Positions 53,462 to 62,207 of a stretch of DNA of 64,000 bases are shown in pieces. A program made the translations under genes and the position numbers. The stretch's first letter is position 1; each line of letters starts with the position of its first letter. Source of the stretch: Hippea maritima DSM 10411 (GTDB taxonomy: Bacteria; Campylobacterota_A; Desulfurellia; Desulfurellales; Hippeaceae); contig NC_015318.1 of assembly GCF_000194135.1 (NCBI RefSeq), forward strand, positions 1,006,501 through 1,070,500, in the 5' to 3' direction. The notes below the pieces were generated by a model. The model searched no databases and was not told the origin of the DNA. It saw only the letters and a list, made by a program, of their open reading frames with translations.

Positions 53462-53828
53462 AATAACTATAACTGATGATTTTGCCGCAGCCCACAGATT
53501 AAACAACTATAATGGCGCATGTGAAAATTTGCATGGCCACAACTTCATAGTAGAAGTTAGCGTTTTATGCGATAAATTAGACAAAGCATATATAGCTATC
53601 GATTTTAAGGAACTTAAATCGCTTACAAAAGAGATAGTATCTAAACTAGACCATAGATACCTAAATGAACTAGAACCATTCAAGAGCACAAACCCCACAT
53701 CAGAGATGATAGCAAAATACATATTTGAAGAATTGAAAAAAGCACTAAAAGACAGAAGCTGCAAACCATCAAAGGTCTCGGTTTTTGAATCACTAAAGGC
53801 TAAGGCCACATATTTTGAAACTCAATAA
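53454..53828 (+). CDS. queD: 6-carboxy-5,6,7,8-tetrahydropterin synthase
   Basis: Zn-dependent QueD/PTPS-family enzyme of queuosine (preQ0) synthesis; 124 residues. Zinc ligands: first His in FAAAHRLNNY and two in NLHGHNF; the catalytic Cys is in GACENLHGH. DHRYLNEL and the C-terminal SVFESLKAKATYF (acid Glu) complete the pattern. The reductase QueF is at 2858 in the same window. Last gene of the plus-strand operon, convergent with tonB and overlapping its stop by seven bases. Confidence 0.93.
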   Translation: MFEITITDDFAAAHRLNNYNGACENLHGHNFIVEVSVLCDKLDKAYIAIDFKELKSLTKEIVSKLDHRYLNELEPFKSTNPTSEMIAKYIFEELKKALKDRSCKPSKVSVFESLKAKATYFETQ

Positions 53829-54676
53829 ATAAAATAGTTGCTTAGCCTGTACTCAAAGGTGGCATAGATGTTAAGTACATCTATGCCAAACCGTTTTGGC
53901 AAAGGTGCAAATGGAGAAGCATCCTTAATCGCCTGCAATGCAGCATTATCAAGTATAGGATAACCGCTTGAGCGTATAAGCTTTAACCTAACCAATCTAC
54001 CATCTTTACCTATACTGAATAAAATAAGTAATGCCCCTTGTTGGCCTGTTTGTATAGCCTGTTGAGGATAAACCCAAACATCCTGAATTTTGTTTTTTAG
54101 TTTCGCCATATAAGATGCATATTTCAATTCTTGAGTTCCTATGCTTATTGTAGCTTCTTTTTTTGCATTTTTATATTTATATTGATTAGATGTGCCAGAA
54201 GAAAAGCCTCGTTTAGATAAATCAGACAAAAGCTTTTCGTTAAATAAGCCGCCTTTTAGTTTTACAAGATTACTCTTTTTCGGTCTGCTTAGTCCCACTG
54301 CTTTTGACTTTGATGTCTTATTTTTGGCTATCTTTGGTTTGGTTTTGACCTTTTGTTTTGAAGATTCTGGATGCGGCTTAACTTTTTCCAGCCTCGGCTT
54401 AGCCTCACCATAAGGTATCTTTTCTTCTTTTGAGTAAACCCTTGCCCTACCCTCACGCTGGATGTTTGCCGCTATTTTGTGTTCTTCCTGCTTCTTTTTT
54501 TGCACTTTTATCTTTGGTTTTGGCAGTCTAATTATATCAACAAATACCTGTTTTGGAAGTGGAGGAGTTGGAAGTTTTTTAGGTTTTAAAAATTGAAATA
54601 CTAAAAAAAACAGAATACTGTGTAAAAAAAGGGAAAATATTATGGAGATAATAACAAATCGCTTGAACCTTTTCAT
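53822..54676 (-). CDS. TonB-family energy transducer
   Basis: Inner-membrane protein linking proton motive force to outer-membrane receptors, 284 residues. One N-terminal membrane segment (FVIISIIFSLFLHSILFFLV, residues ~7-26), a long Pro/Lys-rich periplasmic spacer (PKPKIKVQKKKQEEHK), and a C-terminal TonB domain (residues ~195-284) with GKDGRLVRLKLIRSSGYPILDNAALQAIK. No ExbB/ExbD genes in the window. TolA-like function is possible. It is 43 bases after panE, with no clear promoter. Confidence 0.85.
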   Translation of the reverse strand: MKRFKRFVIISIIFSLFLHSILFFLVFQFLKPKKLPTPPLPKQVFVDIIRLPKPKIKVQKKKQEEHKIAANIQREGRARVYSKEEKIPYGEAKPRLEKVKPHPESSKQKVKTKPKIAKNKTSKSKAVGLSRPKKSNLVKLKGGLFNEKLLSDLSKRGFSSGTSNQYKYKNAKKEATISIGTQELKYASYMAKLKNKIQDVWVYPQQAIQTGQQGALLILFSIGKDGRLVRLKLIRSSGYPILDNAALQAIKDASPFAPLPKRFGIDVLNIYATFEYRLSNYFIY

Positions 54677-54719
54677 CGAAAGAGAATATATAATTAAACA
54701 GCTTAATTTACAAGAAAAG

Positions 54720-55658
54720 TTAAGGTTCTATCGCCTTAATGAGTTCAACAATAAATTCATTGTAAGGTGCAGCAAGACCTTTTTTCTTGGCAAGCTCAAC
54801 AACTACCCCATTTAAAGAATCAATTTCTGTCTTTTGAGAGTTCTCTATATCCTGCAACATAGATGAACGATGGGAATAGGTAGAAGGTACTAACTTTGAA
54901 TAGAAAACATCTTTATATTCATTGGCATTCTTGAAAAATGTTTCATACCCATAGGCCCTCATTACGTCGAATATCTCATTTATAATCCTATCCATAATCT
55001 TTCTTGTTTGGGATTTTTCAGCCAATTTGCCGTATTCAACTCTCAAGATAGCGCCCAATGGATTCAATGCACAGTTGTAAAGCAACTTAGCCCATAGGTG
55101 TTTATCTACATCTTCTGAAACTAAAGCATCAAAACCACCATTATTTAAAGCATCAACAACCTCTTGCGTTTGACCTGATAACTCCTTTCTAAAAATATTA
55201 CCCAGAACCATCTTATCCGCATGGACTGTAATCTCAACCTCATTCGGTGCTTTTCTGTAAAAACCTGTAATTATACGAGCCGAGAAAACACTTTCTTTAT
55301 CAAAGCATCTTAGAAACTTCTCAGCATTACCCCATCCATTCTGAACAACAACTAAGTTAACCCCACCAAGTTTATCTTTAAAGTCACATAGCTGTCTGGC
55401 TATATCCTCATTGGCATATGTTTTGGTAGTTATCAAAACCCAATCAAACTTGTCCCTAAGATTTTCAAAACTATCAATTACATCATACTGACCGTATTTA
55501 AAAGTAAAATCTCCAAAGATTCCATCCACTTTAAAGTAATTTGTTAGAGAATTAAAACTCCTCCTTGTGGAAAACAGGCATACCTCACATCCTGCTTTCA
55601 AAAGAAAGGCAGAAAGCCCTAAACCTACACCACCACTACCAATAACCAAAAACCTCAT
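54720..55658 (-). CDS. panE: 2-dehydropantoate 2-reductase
   Basis: NADPH-dependent reduction of ketopantoate to pantoate, 312 residues. Rossmann motif RFLVIGSGGVGLGLSAFLLK, then TKTYANEDIARQL, VVVQNGWGNAEKFL and KLLYNCALNPLGAILRVEYG (with KxxxNxxxN, the catalytic Lys and substrate Asn region). SSMLQDIENSQKTEID closes it. It completes pantoate synthesis begun by panB, and its start overlaps the DUF4387 gene by four bases. Confidence 0.92.
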   Translation of the reverse strand: MRFLVIGSGGVGLGLSAFLLKAGCEVCLFSTRRSFNSLTNYFKVDGIFGDFTFKYGQYDVIDSFENLRDKFDWVLITTKTYANEDIARQLCDFKDKLGGVNLVVVQNGWGNAEKFLRCFDKESVFSARIITGFYRKAPNEVEITVHADKMVLGNIFRKELSGQTQEVVDALNNGGFDALVSEDVDKHLWAKLLYNCALNPLGAILRVEYGKLAEKSQTRKIMDRIINEIFDVMRAYGYETFFKNANEYKDVFYSKLVPSTYSHRSSMLQDIENSQKTEIDSLNGVVVELAKKKGLAAPYNEFIVELIKAIEP

Positions 55659-55945
55659 ATCTCTACATCCAGAAGCGGAATATAAAAATTAGCGCCCAAA
55701 CAATCCGTATCGGACAAAGAACCTGCTGATGCATCTCTTAAGAACGACACCTTAAGCGTGTTAATGCCATCGCACTCAAAATACATCAGGTCTTCCCTTT
55801 TGTAAAGCTTTTTAAAAAAATCCCGATTCAGCCTAAGCTTTGCCCTTTCATAAAGTTCTTCACTCTTAAACACAATATCTATCGTTATATGCCACACACC
55901 TGCATTCTTGCTCCTTAAGACCTTAACAGCTTCTTTCAGCCTCAA
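55655..55945 (-). CDS. DUF4387-family protein
   Basis: Small cytoplasmic protein, 96 residues, not known in function. Features match DUF4387: VLRSKNAGVWHITIDIVF near the N-terminus, and GSLSDTDCLGANFYIPLLDVEI at the C-terminus. DUF4387 proteins usually lie next to a DUF1446/AtuA gene, as here, and are thought to act with it. Overlaps both neighbours by four bases. Confidence 0.85.
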   Translation of the reverse strand: MRLKEAVKVLRSKNAGVWHITIDIVFKSEELYERAKLRLNRDFFKKLYKREDLMYFECDGINTLKVSFLRDASAGSLSDTDCLGANFYIPLLDVEI

Positions 55946-57276
55946 AACTCTATCTCCTCTATGTAAAATTTATCCTCGATAGCCTCATCCTCTGCTATAT
56001 GATACACACTAAACTCATAAACACCACCCATATCCACCTCAGCCGGCGAATATGGAAAAGCCACATTAGCACCTGTTGCTATCCTACCCTTATAATCGTA
56101 ATGCTGCAGGTGAGCCTTAACAACCGAACAAATCCTGTGGGCAAACTGCTGTTCTTCGGCTACAACATCCACAATCAAACCTATCTCATAAACATTGCTT
56201 TTAAACTCAAGCCCGCCTAAAACACCGTTTCTGCCGTATTGTCTAAAAGTCAGGCTAAACCCACTGCCAAACTCCCTTGTTGCTCTACTCCTAACATCAT
56301 CAAGTATATCATCAAGTTGAGCTATCATATCGGGGTTTCTTATACCCATTATCGCGATTGTTCTATAACCGGAAAACTTAGCACCCTCAAGTTTGAAGCT
56401 TTTTTTTGCCCTATCCTTCCATCTTGCCCCATAAACCTTAACCGTTTTCTCATCATACTGCTCATAGGAAGCATTATCCAGAAACAGCGTCCCATCCGGC
56501 TCCTCTATAACATAAGGATCCGTATTCTCATAAAGCGAATGAGCCAAAGCCGACTCCGGTGTGCAAGTCCTTAAAGGGTTGGGAGGTTTTAGATAAAACG
56601 CATCCTCATCAATAAAGCCCAACAGCGCATCGGATGGGCTTGCAGGTTTTGCGCACAAAGCACCGCATTCGATGATCTTGGACATATGCCAAACCAAAGC
56701 AGGATCATATCCAACAAGAAGAGGATATGCTGCATAGATAGAAGCATCGGTCGCCCTGCCTGCAACAATCAGATCCGCGCCGTTTTTTAGCGCTTCGATA
56801 AACTTAGAAACGCCCATCTGTGCAACGATATGGGAAGAGGAAAGCAGATCCTCCTCTGTAAGTGGTGGGTTTCCTTCATAACTTTTAATCTTGCCTTTTC
56901 TTAGAAGGGAAATCACATACTCCTTTTCAAGCTCCGAATGGATTACAGCAACCCTGAAGTGCAGTTTGTTGTCTTTTGCTATATCCTCCACTATCTCCAT
57001 AAACCTTCCAAGATGGACATCAGCGCCTGCATAACCAGCAGAGCCAATGATAAACGGAATCTTTCTCCTTAAGGCTTCAATCAAAGGATGCTCTAAATCG
57101 TTTCGCGTTGCCTCATAGTTTGCCTTCATGCTTCCAGAGCCCAAAAAGAAAGGGCCTGAGTCGATAGAACCAGCATCAACACCAATATAATCGACACCCT
57201 CAGTTATAGCCCTATCAAACGAATCCCTGTTATACCCGTAACCCAGCTGACCCATTAGCGAGAGTGCCTTTATCAT
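55942..57276 (-). CDS. DUF1446 / AtuA-like protein
   Basis: A 444-residue member of the DUF1446 family that includes AtuA of acyclic terpene degradation; the chemistry is unknown. Motifs: YIGVDAGSIDSGPFFLGSG at the start, FIIGSAGYAGADVHLGRF, IVAGRATDASIYAAYPL and GIRNPDMIAQL, all family-typical. It lies between panD and panE, with panD overlapping its start by one base, and DUF4387 follows. No atu pathway genes occur nearby, so a terpene role is doubtful here. Confidence 0.88.
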   Translation of the reverse strand: MIKALSLMGQLGYGYNRDSFDRAITEGVDYIGVDAGSIDSGPFFLGSGSMKANYEATRNDLEHPLIEALRRKIPFIIGSAGYAGADVHLGRFMEIVEDIAKDNKLHFRVAVIHSELEKEYVISLLRKGKIKSYEGNPPLTEEDLLSSSHIVAQMGVSKFIEALKNGADLIVAGRATDASIYAAYPLLVGYDPALVWHMSKIIECGALCAKPASPSDALLGFIDEDAFYLKPPNPLRTCTPESALAHSLYENTDPYVIEEPDGTLFLDNASYEQYDEKTVKVYGARWKDRAKKSFKLEGAKFSGYRTIAIMGIRNPDMIAQLDDILDDVRSRATREFGSGFSLTFRQYGRNGVLGGLEFKSNVYEIGLIVDVVAEEQQFAHRICSVVKAHLQHYDYKGRIATGANVAFPYSPAEVDMGGVYEFSVYHIAEDEAIEDKFYIEEIEF

Positions 57277-57641
57277 TACATACCCCTATGTTGCTCTATT
57301 ATCTTATTATTATCGTCGACTATAACAACATTAGGTTGATAACCTTCAAGTTTTTCCTCCTCCATCATGCCAAATGCAGCTATGATCACCTTATCACCCA
57401 CAGACACCTTCCTTGCAGCTGCACCGTTTAAACATATCACGCCACTTCCACGTTTTCCCTTTATAGTATAGGTTTGAAAACGTTCCCCATTGTCTATATT
57501 CCATATGTGAACAAGCTCGAACTCCCTCATGTTGGCAGCTTCCATCAACTCCTCATCGATCGTTATGCTGCCAACATAGTTCAGGTCAGCCTCTGTTACA
57601 GTAGCCCTGTGGATCTTACCGATCAACACTTCCCTTAACAT
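57276..57641 (-). CDS. panD: Aspartate 1-decarboxylase
   Basis: Pyruvoyl enzyme making beta-alanine for pantothenate; 121 residues. The self-cleavage site Gly24-Ser25 is in [13 protein letters not shown], preceded by [31 protein letters not shown] fits the C-terminus. It needs autoprocessing; no PanZ-like maturation factor is in the window. Confidence 0.96.
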   Translation of the reverse strand: MLREVLIGKIHRATVTEADLNYVGSITIDEELMEAANMREFELVHIWNIDNGERFQTYTIKGKRGSGVICLNGAAARKVSVGDKVIIAAFGMMEEEKLEGYQPNVVIVDDNNKIIEQHRGM

Positions 57642-57666
57642 CTATTCAAACCTCCAAACGTTTTAT

Positions 57667-58509
57667 TCAAAACCACATATTATCGATAAGCCTTGTTGAG
57701 CCCAAAAAGACAGCCAAAGAAACAAGTGTATCACCCTCTTTGACCTGCTTTAGCTGCTCAAGAGTGCTCAAGCTATTTATGTCTATATAATCTATTTTTG
57801 CAAGTGGATAGCCCTCTATAACCTTCTTCATCTCTTCCTTAATCACATCTGCATCCCTTTGGCCAGTCTCTATAAGCTCTTTAGCCTTCATAAGCGCTTT
57901 ATATAAGCATACAGCCTGCTCTCTTTCCTTTTGATTTAGGTATTTATTGCGCGAACTTAACGCAAGCCCATCGCTTTCCCTGACAATAGGCATGCCGATT
58001 ATCTCTATATCCATATTCAAATCTTTAACCATACGCTTTATAACTATTAGCTGCTGAGCATCCTTTTTGCCAAAATAAGCCCTGTGGGGTTTTGCTATGT
58101 TGAACAGCTTTGCAACAACGGTAGTAACCCCTCTAAAATGTGTAGGCCTGCTTTTGCCTTCTAAAACCTTCGTTAGCTTATCAACCTCAACATAGGTCTG
58201 AAATCCATCCGGATACATATCCTCAACAGATGGATAGAAAACAAAATCAACCCCTTCTTTATTCAATAAAGACTCATCCCTTTCTATATCCCTCGGGTAT
58301 TTATCCAAATCCTCGTTTGGTGCAAACTGGAGCGGATTTACAAATATACTCACAAACACAACATCGTTGTCCTGTTTTGCCTGCCTTACCAAAGACAGAT
58401 GACCCTCATGCAGATAACCCATAGTAGGAACAAAACCTATCCTTTTGCCCCACTCCCTGTATTTATTGGCGATCGCCTGCATCTCAGAAGCAGAATAAAC
58501 TATCCTCAT
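57667..58509 (-). CDS. panC: Pantothenate synthetase
   Basis: ATP-dependent ligation of pantoate and beta-alanine, about 280 residues from the ATG at 58509 (a GTG at 58521 would add four residues). Contains [20 protein letters not shown] (HIGH-like HEGH), [36 protein letters not shown] and [16 protein letters not shown] (the KMSKS-like SSRN region). Length is normal. Confidence 0.96.
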   Translation of the reverse strand: MRIVYSASEMQAIANKYREWGKRIGFVPTMGYLHEGHLSLVRQAKQDNDVVFVSIFVNPLQFAPNEDLDKYPRDIERDESLLNKEGVDFVFYPSVEDMYPDGFQTYVEVDKLTKVLEGKSRPTHFRGVTTVVAKLFNIAKPHRAYFGKKDAQQLIVIKRMVKDLNMDIEIIGMPIVRESDGLALSSRNKYLNQKEREQAVCLYKALMKAKELIETGQRDADVIKEEMKKVIEGYPLAKIDYIDINSLSTLEQLKQVKEGDTLVSLAVFLGSTRLIDNMWF

Positions 58510-58517
58510 ATTCCACC

Positions 58518-59312
58518 TCACAGATATGAATGCTCATCCGTTGGAAACTCACCAGCCTTAACCTCTTTTATGTATTGTTTTACACCGTCAAGCGCATCTT
58601 TTTTCAGATGTGCGTATCTTTTTACAAACTTCGGTTTAAAATCATCAAATAGACCCAGCATATCATGAAAAACAAGCACCTGACCGTCGGTGTGAACACC
58701 AGCACCTATGCCAATAGTAGGAACATTTACAGACTCGGTAATCTCTTTTGCAAGCTGCTTTGGAACAGATTCAAGCACTATCGAAAATACACCAGCCTCC
58801 TGCAAAAACTTTGCATCCTCTTTAATTTTGGTGGCTTCAGCCTCATCCTTGCCCCTGGCTTTATATGATCCAAATATATTTATAGACTGAGGTGTCAGTC
58901 CAAGATGGCCCATAACCGGGATTCCCGCTGCCACTATACTGCTTATGGTAGGCACAAACTCCCTTCCACCTTCAAGTTTTACCGCATCGCAGCCAGTTTC
59001 TTTCAATATTCTGCCAGCATTCCTTATGGCTTCAACATAATCTGCTTGATAGCTCATAAACGGCATATCAACAACGATTAACGCATTCTTTGCACCCTGG
59101 CGCACCATCTTTGCATGATAGATCACCTCATCAACCGTTACAGGTATGGTTGAGCTTTTACCCTGCATAACCATAGCCAAAGAATCACCAACCAATATAA
59201 TATCGATGCCTGCCTCATCCGCTATCCTTGCCGATGTATAATCGTATGCCGTTATCATGCTGATCTTTTCTTTGTCTTTCATATCCTTGATTTTAGGAAC
59301 AGTAATAGCCAT
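58518..59312 (-). CDS. panB: 3-methyl-2-oxobutanoate hydroxymethyltransferase
   Basis: First step of pantothenate synthesis, transferring a hydroxymethyl group from methylene-THF to ketoisovalerate; 264 residues. Motifs: [40 protein letters not shown] and [13 protein letters not shown]-type [26 protein letters not shown] precedes the ATG. Its leader holds a terminator hairpin and a pan-motif-like hairpin, so panB expression is probably attenuated. Confidence 0.96.
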   Translation of the reverse strand: MAITVPKIKDMKDKEKISMITAYDYTSARIADEAGIDIILVGDSLAMVMQGKSSTIPVTVDEVIYHAKMVRQGAKNALIVVDMPFMSYQADYVEAIRNAGRILKETGCDAVKLEGGREFVPTISSIVAAGIPVMGHLGLTPQSINIFGSYKARGKDEAEATKIKEDAKFLQEAGVFSIVLESVPKQLAKEITESVNVPTIGIGAGVHTDGQVLVFHDMLGLFDDFKPKFVKRYAHLKKDALDGVKQYIKEVKAGEFPTDEHSYL

Positions 59313-59333
59313 AAAACCTCCCTTTTAAGAAAT

Positions 59334-59375
59334 AAAAAAAGCCTGAAAATGCACCCTTGAGGTACATCTCCAGGC
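59334..59375 (-). terminator. Terminator hairpin in the panB leader
   Basis: On the minus strand: stem GCCTG/CAGGC, an internal GA/TT loop, then eight paired bases GATGTACC with GGTGCATT and a small loop, followed by seven T. It ends 21 bases before the panB ATG. It may end the folK transcript, act as an attenuator of panB, or both. Confidence 0.85.
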
Positions 59376-59395
59376 GATTTTGTTTGTGTTATAGT

Positions 59396-59426
59396 GGCTC
59401 AAAGCCCCAAACAGGGGTCTTCTGCC
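59396..59426 (-). ncRNA. Candidate pan RNA motif (cis-regulatory leader of panB)
   Basis: Minus-strand hairpin with two bulged adenines: GGC/GCC pair, an A opposite GA, then GAAG/CTTT, a bulged A, then CCCC/GGGG closing a TGTTT loop. The pan motif is known upstream of pan genes as a stem with two conserved bulged adenines. Identification is by fold only; the consensus was not aligned. It sits 20 bases before the terminator hairpin. Confidence 0.6.
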
Positions 59427-59452
59427 TATTAACAGCAAATAAAATACTCCTT

Positions 59453-59935
59453 TTAGCAAGTCTTGAGGCTCTGTATGCCTTCAAGCTTGCTTTTAAGTTC
59501 TTCTAAACTTAAGCCGTTCAACTTAAGCTCTGCCCCCACATCCAACAGAGGGACAACAACAAAGAGCCTCTCAGCTGCCCACCTATGAGGAAGCCAGAGA
59601 TTTTTCGTTCTTAGAATTATATTTTGATAAGCAATAATGTCAATGTCTACCGTGCGCGGCCCCCACTTAAATTTCTTATTTCTACCTAATTTTCTTTCTA
59701 TTTGTTTAGCAAACCTAAGTAACTCATAAGGTTTTAAATTTGACTTAACCCTAAGCGCAAGATTGCAAAAATTCTTCTGTTTTTTATATCCCCACGGCTC
59801 ACTCTCATAGATCTTCGAAGACGTCACAACTATTAATCGCCTCTTTAGATAAGAAACCGCCTTTTTTAGATTGGTTTTTCTGTTACCTACATTACTACCA
59901 ACAGAAAGGTATACCCATCGATTAAAGGGCCGCAC
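59453..59935 (-). CDS. folK: 2-amino-4-hydroxy-6-hydroxymethyldihydropteridine pyrophosphokinase
   Basis: HPPK of folate synthesis, 160 residues. Motifs: [40 protein letters not shown] and [17 protein letters not shown] (the signature with two Mg-binding Asp of D-x-D), then [19 protein letters not shown]. Monofunctional. It overlaps dapL by 14 bases. The pan leader follows 27 bases after its stop. Confidence 0.93.
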   Translation of the reverse strand: MRPFNRWVYLSVGSNVGNRKTNLKKAVSYLKRRLIVVTSSKIYESEPWGYKKQKNFCNLALRVKSNLKPYELLRFAKQIERKLGRNKKFKWGPRTVDIDIIAYQNIILRTKNLWLPHRWAAERLFVVVPLLDVGAELKLNGLSLEELKSKLEGIQSLKTC

Positions 59936-61079
59936 TCCTTATCCTCTCAACAGCCTCTTCAATTCTTGGATTTGTTATACTTATCCTAAAATAACCCTCT
60001 CCTGCATCACCAAAACCATTACCCGGTGTCACGACGATTCCCTTCTCCTGAAGGAGTTTTTTGGTAAATTCGGCCGAGCTAAATCCCTTTGGCACTTTAA
60101 CCCAAAAATAGAATGTTGCCTTTGGTGTGTTAAACTCAAAACCAGCCTTTCTTAGTGCCTCATCCATCTGATCCCTTCTTTTTTGGAATGTCTTTATTAT
60201 CTGAGCATTTAGACGCTCTGCATTATCCAAAGCATAAGCCCCTGCCTCCTGAATGGCCTGGAATATGCCTGAGTCTATATTTGTTTTAACCTTACCCAAA
60301 GCAGCAATAACATCCCTGTTGCCCACTGCAAACCCTATCCTCCAACCAGTCATATTGAAGGTCTTTGAAAGGGAATGAAACTCTATCCCCACATCCTTTG
60401 CCCCTTCCACCTCAAGGAAACTGATTGGCTTATATCCATCATAGCAGATCTCCGAATACGCATTATCGCTTGCAACAACAAAACCATACTCCTTTGCAAG
60501 CTCAACCACCCTTTTGTAAAAATCCTTATCGGCAACAGCAGATGTCGGATTGTTTGGATAGCCCAAAAACATCAACTTCGCTTTTTTAAGAACATCCTTA
60601 TCGATACTATCCAGATCTATTAAGAACCCGTTTTCCTCCTTAAGAGGCATCTTATAAACCTCTCCACCGGCAAACATAACGGCAACCGGATAAACCGGAT
60701 AGCCCGGATCTGGAACAAGCGCATAATCGGACGGGTTTATGTAAGCCAACGGAAGATGGGCAATACCCTCTTTTGAGCCTATAAGGCTTACAACCTCTGT
60801 TGACGGGTCAAGCTCAACACCAAATCTCCTTTTATACCAGTTAGCAACAGACTCTCTAAACTTAAGCATACCCACATAGCTTGGGTATTGATGGTTTTTT
60901 GGGTTTTCTATGGCCTTCTTTGCAACCTCAACGATCTCATTTGGCGTTGGTATATCGGGATCACCAACCCCAAGATCAATAATATCCACACCTTTTTTTG
61001 CAACTTCTTCTTTTAGCCTATCAATCTCTGCAAACAGATAAGGCGGCAATTGTTTTATCCTGTCTGCCAACTCTGTCAT
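59922..61079 (-). CDS. dapL: LL-diaminopimelate aminotransferase (DapL type)
   Basis: Converts tetrahydrodipicolinate directly to LL-DAP for lysine and peptidoglycan; 385-386 residues from the ATG at 61079 with AGGAGG six bases upstream (a TTG at 61085 is less likely). Motifs: [61 protein letters not shown], and the PLP lysine in [19 protein letters not shown]. DapL and its close AlaC-type relatives are hard to separate; DapL is favoured. Confidence 0.85.
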   Translation of the reverse strand: MTELADRIKQLPPYLFAEIDRLKEEVAKKGVDIIDLGVGDPDIPTPNEIVEVAKKAIENPKNHQYPSYVGMLKFRESVANWYKRRFGVELDPSTEVVSLIGSKEGIAHLPLAYINPSDYALVPDPGYPVYPVAVMFAGGEVYKMPLKEENGFLIDLDSIDKDVLKKAKLMFLGYPNNPTSAVADKDFYKRVVELAKEYGFVVASDNAYSEICYDGYKPISFLEVEGAKDVGIEFHSLSKTFNMTGWRIGFAVGNRDVIAALGKVKTNIDSGIFQAIQEAGAYALDNAERLNAQIIKTFQKRRDQMDEALRKAGFEFNTPKATFYFWVKVPKGFSSAEFTKKLLQEKGIVVTPGNGFGDAGEGYFRISITNPRIEEAVERIRSAAL

Positions 61080-61081
61080 AA

Positions 61082-61660
61082 TCAACCTCCTATCACTTCT
61101 AACTTTTCTATATTAAAACCCCTTCTTAGAACAGTAATTACGCCACGGTTAAGTTCGACAATAGTGGAACCTACACCTTTTACCTTGCCTAAAACTATAC
61201 CATTAACCCGATTTTTGTAAAGTTTTACTATTTGAAGAGGAGAATTTATCTCGCCTGAATTTGATATGTTAACGCTGGTCGATGTAATAGGCCCAACAGA
61301 ACAAACCTTCTTTAAAAATTCCGTATTTGCAAGCCTGAAAACCGTCTTAGAAGAAAAAGATGCCCAGTGCGGCAATTTGATTTTTGTCTTAATCAGAACG
61401 CTAAAACCATTATCAAGCAAAAACGCAAGCTTATCCTTGTCAGCCTCAAAAGCCACATCCAGGATAAAATCCTTATGAGCTATCACTATAAACGGCTTAT
61501 TTATGCTTCTTCTTTTGAGAAGGAAGATTCGTTTATTTGCCGCTTTACTAAACAGGAATGCACTGAAACCGTAAATCGTAAAAGCCGGACAGATAATTAC
61601 ACCACCTGCTTTAAGAAGCGCTATGGCTGGATTTGGATTCTTTTCATTTATGATTATCAT
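61082..61660 (-). CDS. TsaC/Sua5/YrdC-domain protein
   Basis: Threonylcarbamoyl-AMP synthase-like protein, 192 residues. The fold pattern is present but divergent: the usual PTDTVYG reads [10 protein letters not shown], the KxR motif reads [12 protein letters not shown], and the SANxSG region reads [11 protein letters not shown]. TsaC would supply TC-AMP for t6A; TsaB at 51688 would be its downstream partner. Divergence leaves YciO/YrdC paralogue status open. Start overlaps nothing; it ends three bases before dapL's start. Confidence 0.7.
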   Translation of the reverse strand: MIIINEKNPNPAIALLKAGGVIICPAFTIYGFSAFLFSKAANKRIFLLKRRSINKPFIVIAHKDFILDVAFEADKDKLAFLLDNGFSVLIKTKIKLPHWASFSSKTVFRLANTEFLKKVCSVGPITSTSVNISNSGEINSPLQIVKLYKNRVNGIVLGKVKGVGSTIVELNRGVITVLRRGFNIEKLEVIGG

Positions 61661-61683
61661 TCAACGATTACCTTCAAAAAAGA

Positions 61684-61760
61684 TGGGGTGAGTAGTGGGA
61701 CTTGAACCCACGGCCACCAGGGCCACAACCTGGTGCTCTGCCAACTGAGCTATACTCACC
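61684..61760 (-). tRNA. tRNA-His (anticodon GTG)
   Basis: 77 bases including an encoded CCA and the extra 5' G (G-1) paired opposite C73, the tRNA-His identity element. Acceptor GTGAGTA/TACTCAC; anticodon stem CCAGG/CCTGG around TTGTGGC. Confidence 0.95.
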
Positions 61761-61784
61761 ATAAGGAAAAAATAAAAAAGAAAA

Positions 61785-61860
61785 TGGTGAGCCGCGTAGG
61801 GGTCGAACCTACGACCGACGGATTAAGAGTCCGTTGCTCTACCAACTGAGCTAGCGGCCC
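61785..61860 (-). tRNA. tRNA-Lys (anticodon CTT)
   Basis: 76 bases with encoded CCA. Acceptor GGGCCGC/GCGGCTC (one G-U), anticodon stem ACGGA/TCCGT around CTCTTAA. Second Lys isoacceptor in the window; the other is TTT at 33021. Confidence 0.95.
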
Positions 61861-61871
61861 ACTCGCCAATG

Positions 61872-61900
61872 AATATACTCATCTTATACCGATTAGTCAA
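61872..61900 (-). promoter_or_regulatory. Promoter of the tRNA-Lys(CTT)/tRNA-His/tsaC operon
   Basis: Minus strand TTGACT (61895-61900), 17-base spacer, TATATT (61872-61877), 11 bases before the tRNA. The insertion sequence begins just upstream of the -35 box. Confidence 0.8.
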
Positions 61901-61904
61901 GAGT

Positions 61905-61918
61905 AAATTAACAATTTT
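61905..61918 (+). repeat. 14-bp direct repeat, left copy
   Basis: AAATTAACAATTTT, identical to 63314-63327. Probably the target-site duplication of the insertion sequence. Confidence 0.55.
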
Positions 61919-61926
61919 ACCAGATA

Positions 61927-61948
61927 GGTCCAAACATACTTACCACCT
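61927..61948 (+). repeat. Left terminal inverted repeat of the IS
   Basis: GGTCCAAACATACTTACCAC followed by CT. One mismatch to the right repeat (63285-63306). It lies 8 bases in from the left direct repeat. Confidence 0.75.
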
Positions 61949-61970
61949 AAAGCAAATAGAGGTAATATCT

Positions 61971-62207
61971 ATGTCTGAGAATGAGAATGATAGAAAAGAG
62001 AGTGGAGGCACCAACATGGAAGTGAAGAGAATAAGAAAGATAGTAGGGGCAGAAAACCTGAAAGTAGGTTTTCTGCCCGTTAAATCTTTCTCTTTCTCAA
62101 GGGCTGATGCAGCCCACATCCTCTTTTGCATATTCAAATCACTGGATTTGAATATAATAGGAAGACCCATAAAACTCCTAAAGGGATGGAGGCTGCATCA
62201 TGGATAG
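61971..62207 (+). CDS. Small open frame inside the IS (uncertain)
   Basis: Would encode 78 residues (MSENENDRKESGGTNMEVKR...) with an AGAGGT SD-like box, and overlaps the transposase start by eight bases. It resembles nothing I recognise. Much of it is covered by three perfect inverted repeats at 62047-62155, so the sequence may be constrained as structured RNA or DNA instead of protein. Confidence 0.3.
   Translation: MSENENDRKESGGTNMEVKRIRKIVGAENLKVGFLPVKSFSFSRADAAHILFCIFKSLDLNIIGRPIKLLKGWRLHHG
62047..62078 (+). other. Perfect 12-bp hairpin inside the IS
   Basis: GGGCAGAAAACC, an 8-base loop, GGTTTTCTGCCC. No T run follows, so a simple terminator is unlikely. It may insulate the transposase gene from outside transcription. 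Confidence 0.7.
62101..62115 (+). other. Short 5-bp hairpin inside the IS
   Basis: GGGCT, loop GATGC, AGCCC. Third element of the hairpin series upstream of the transposase gene. Confidence 0.5.
62130..62155 (+). other. Perfect 11-bp hairpin inside the IS
   Basis: ATATTCAAATC, loop ACTG, GATTTGAATAT. Lies 45 bases upstream of the transposase ATG. Confidence 0.65.

Noticed and set aside
62047-62155. attC or integron-like recombination site
   Set aside because: No adjoining integron integrase or core sites; the hairpins lie inside an IS leader.
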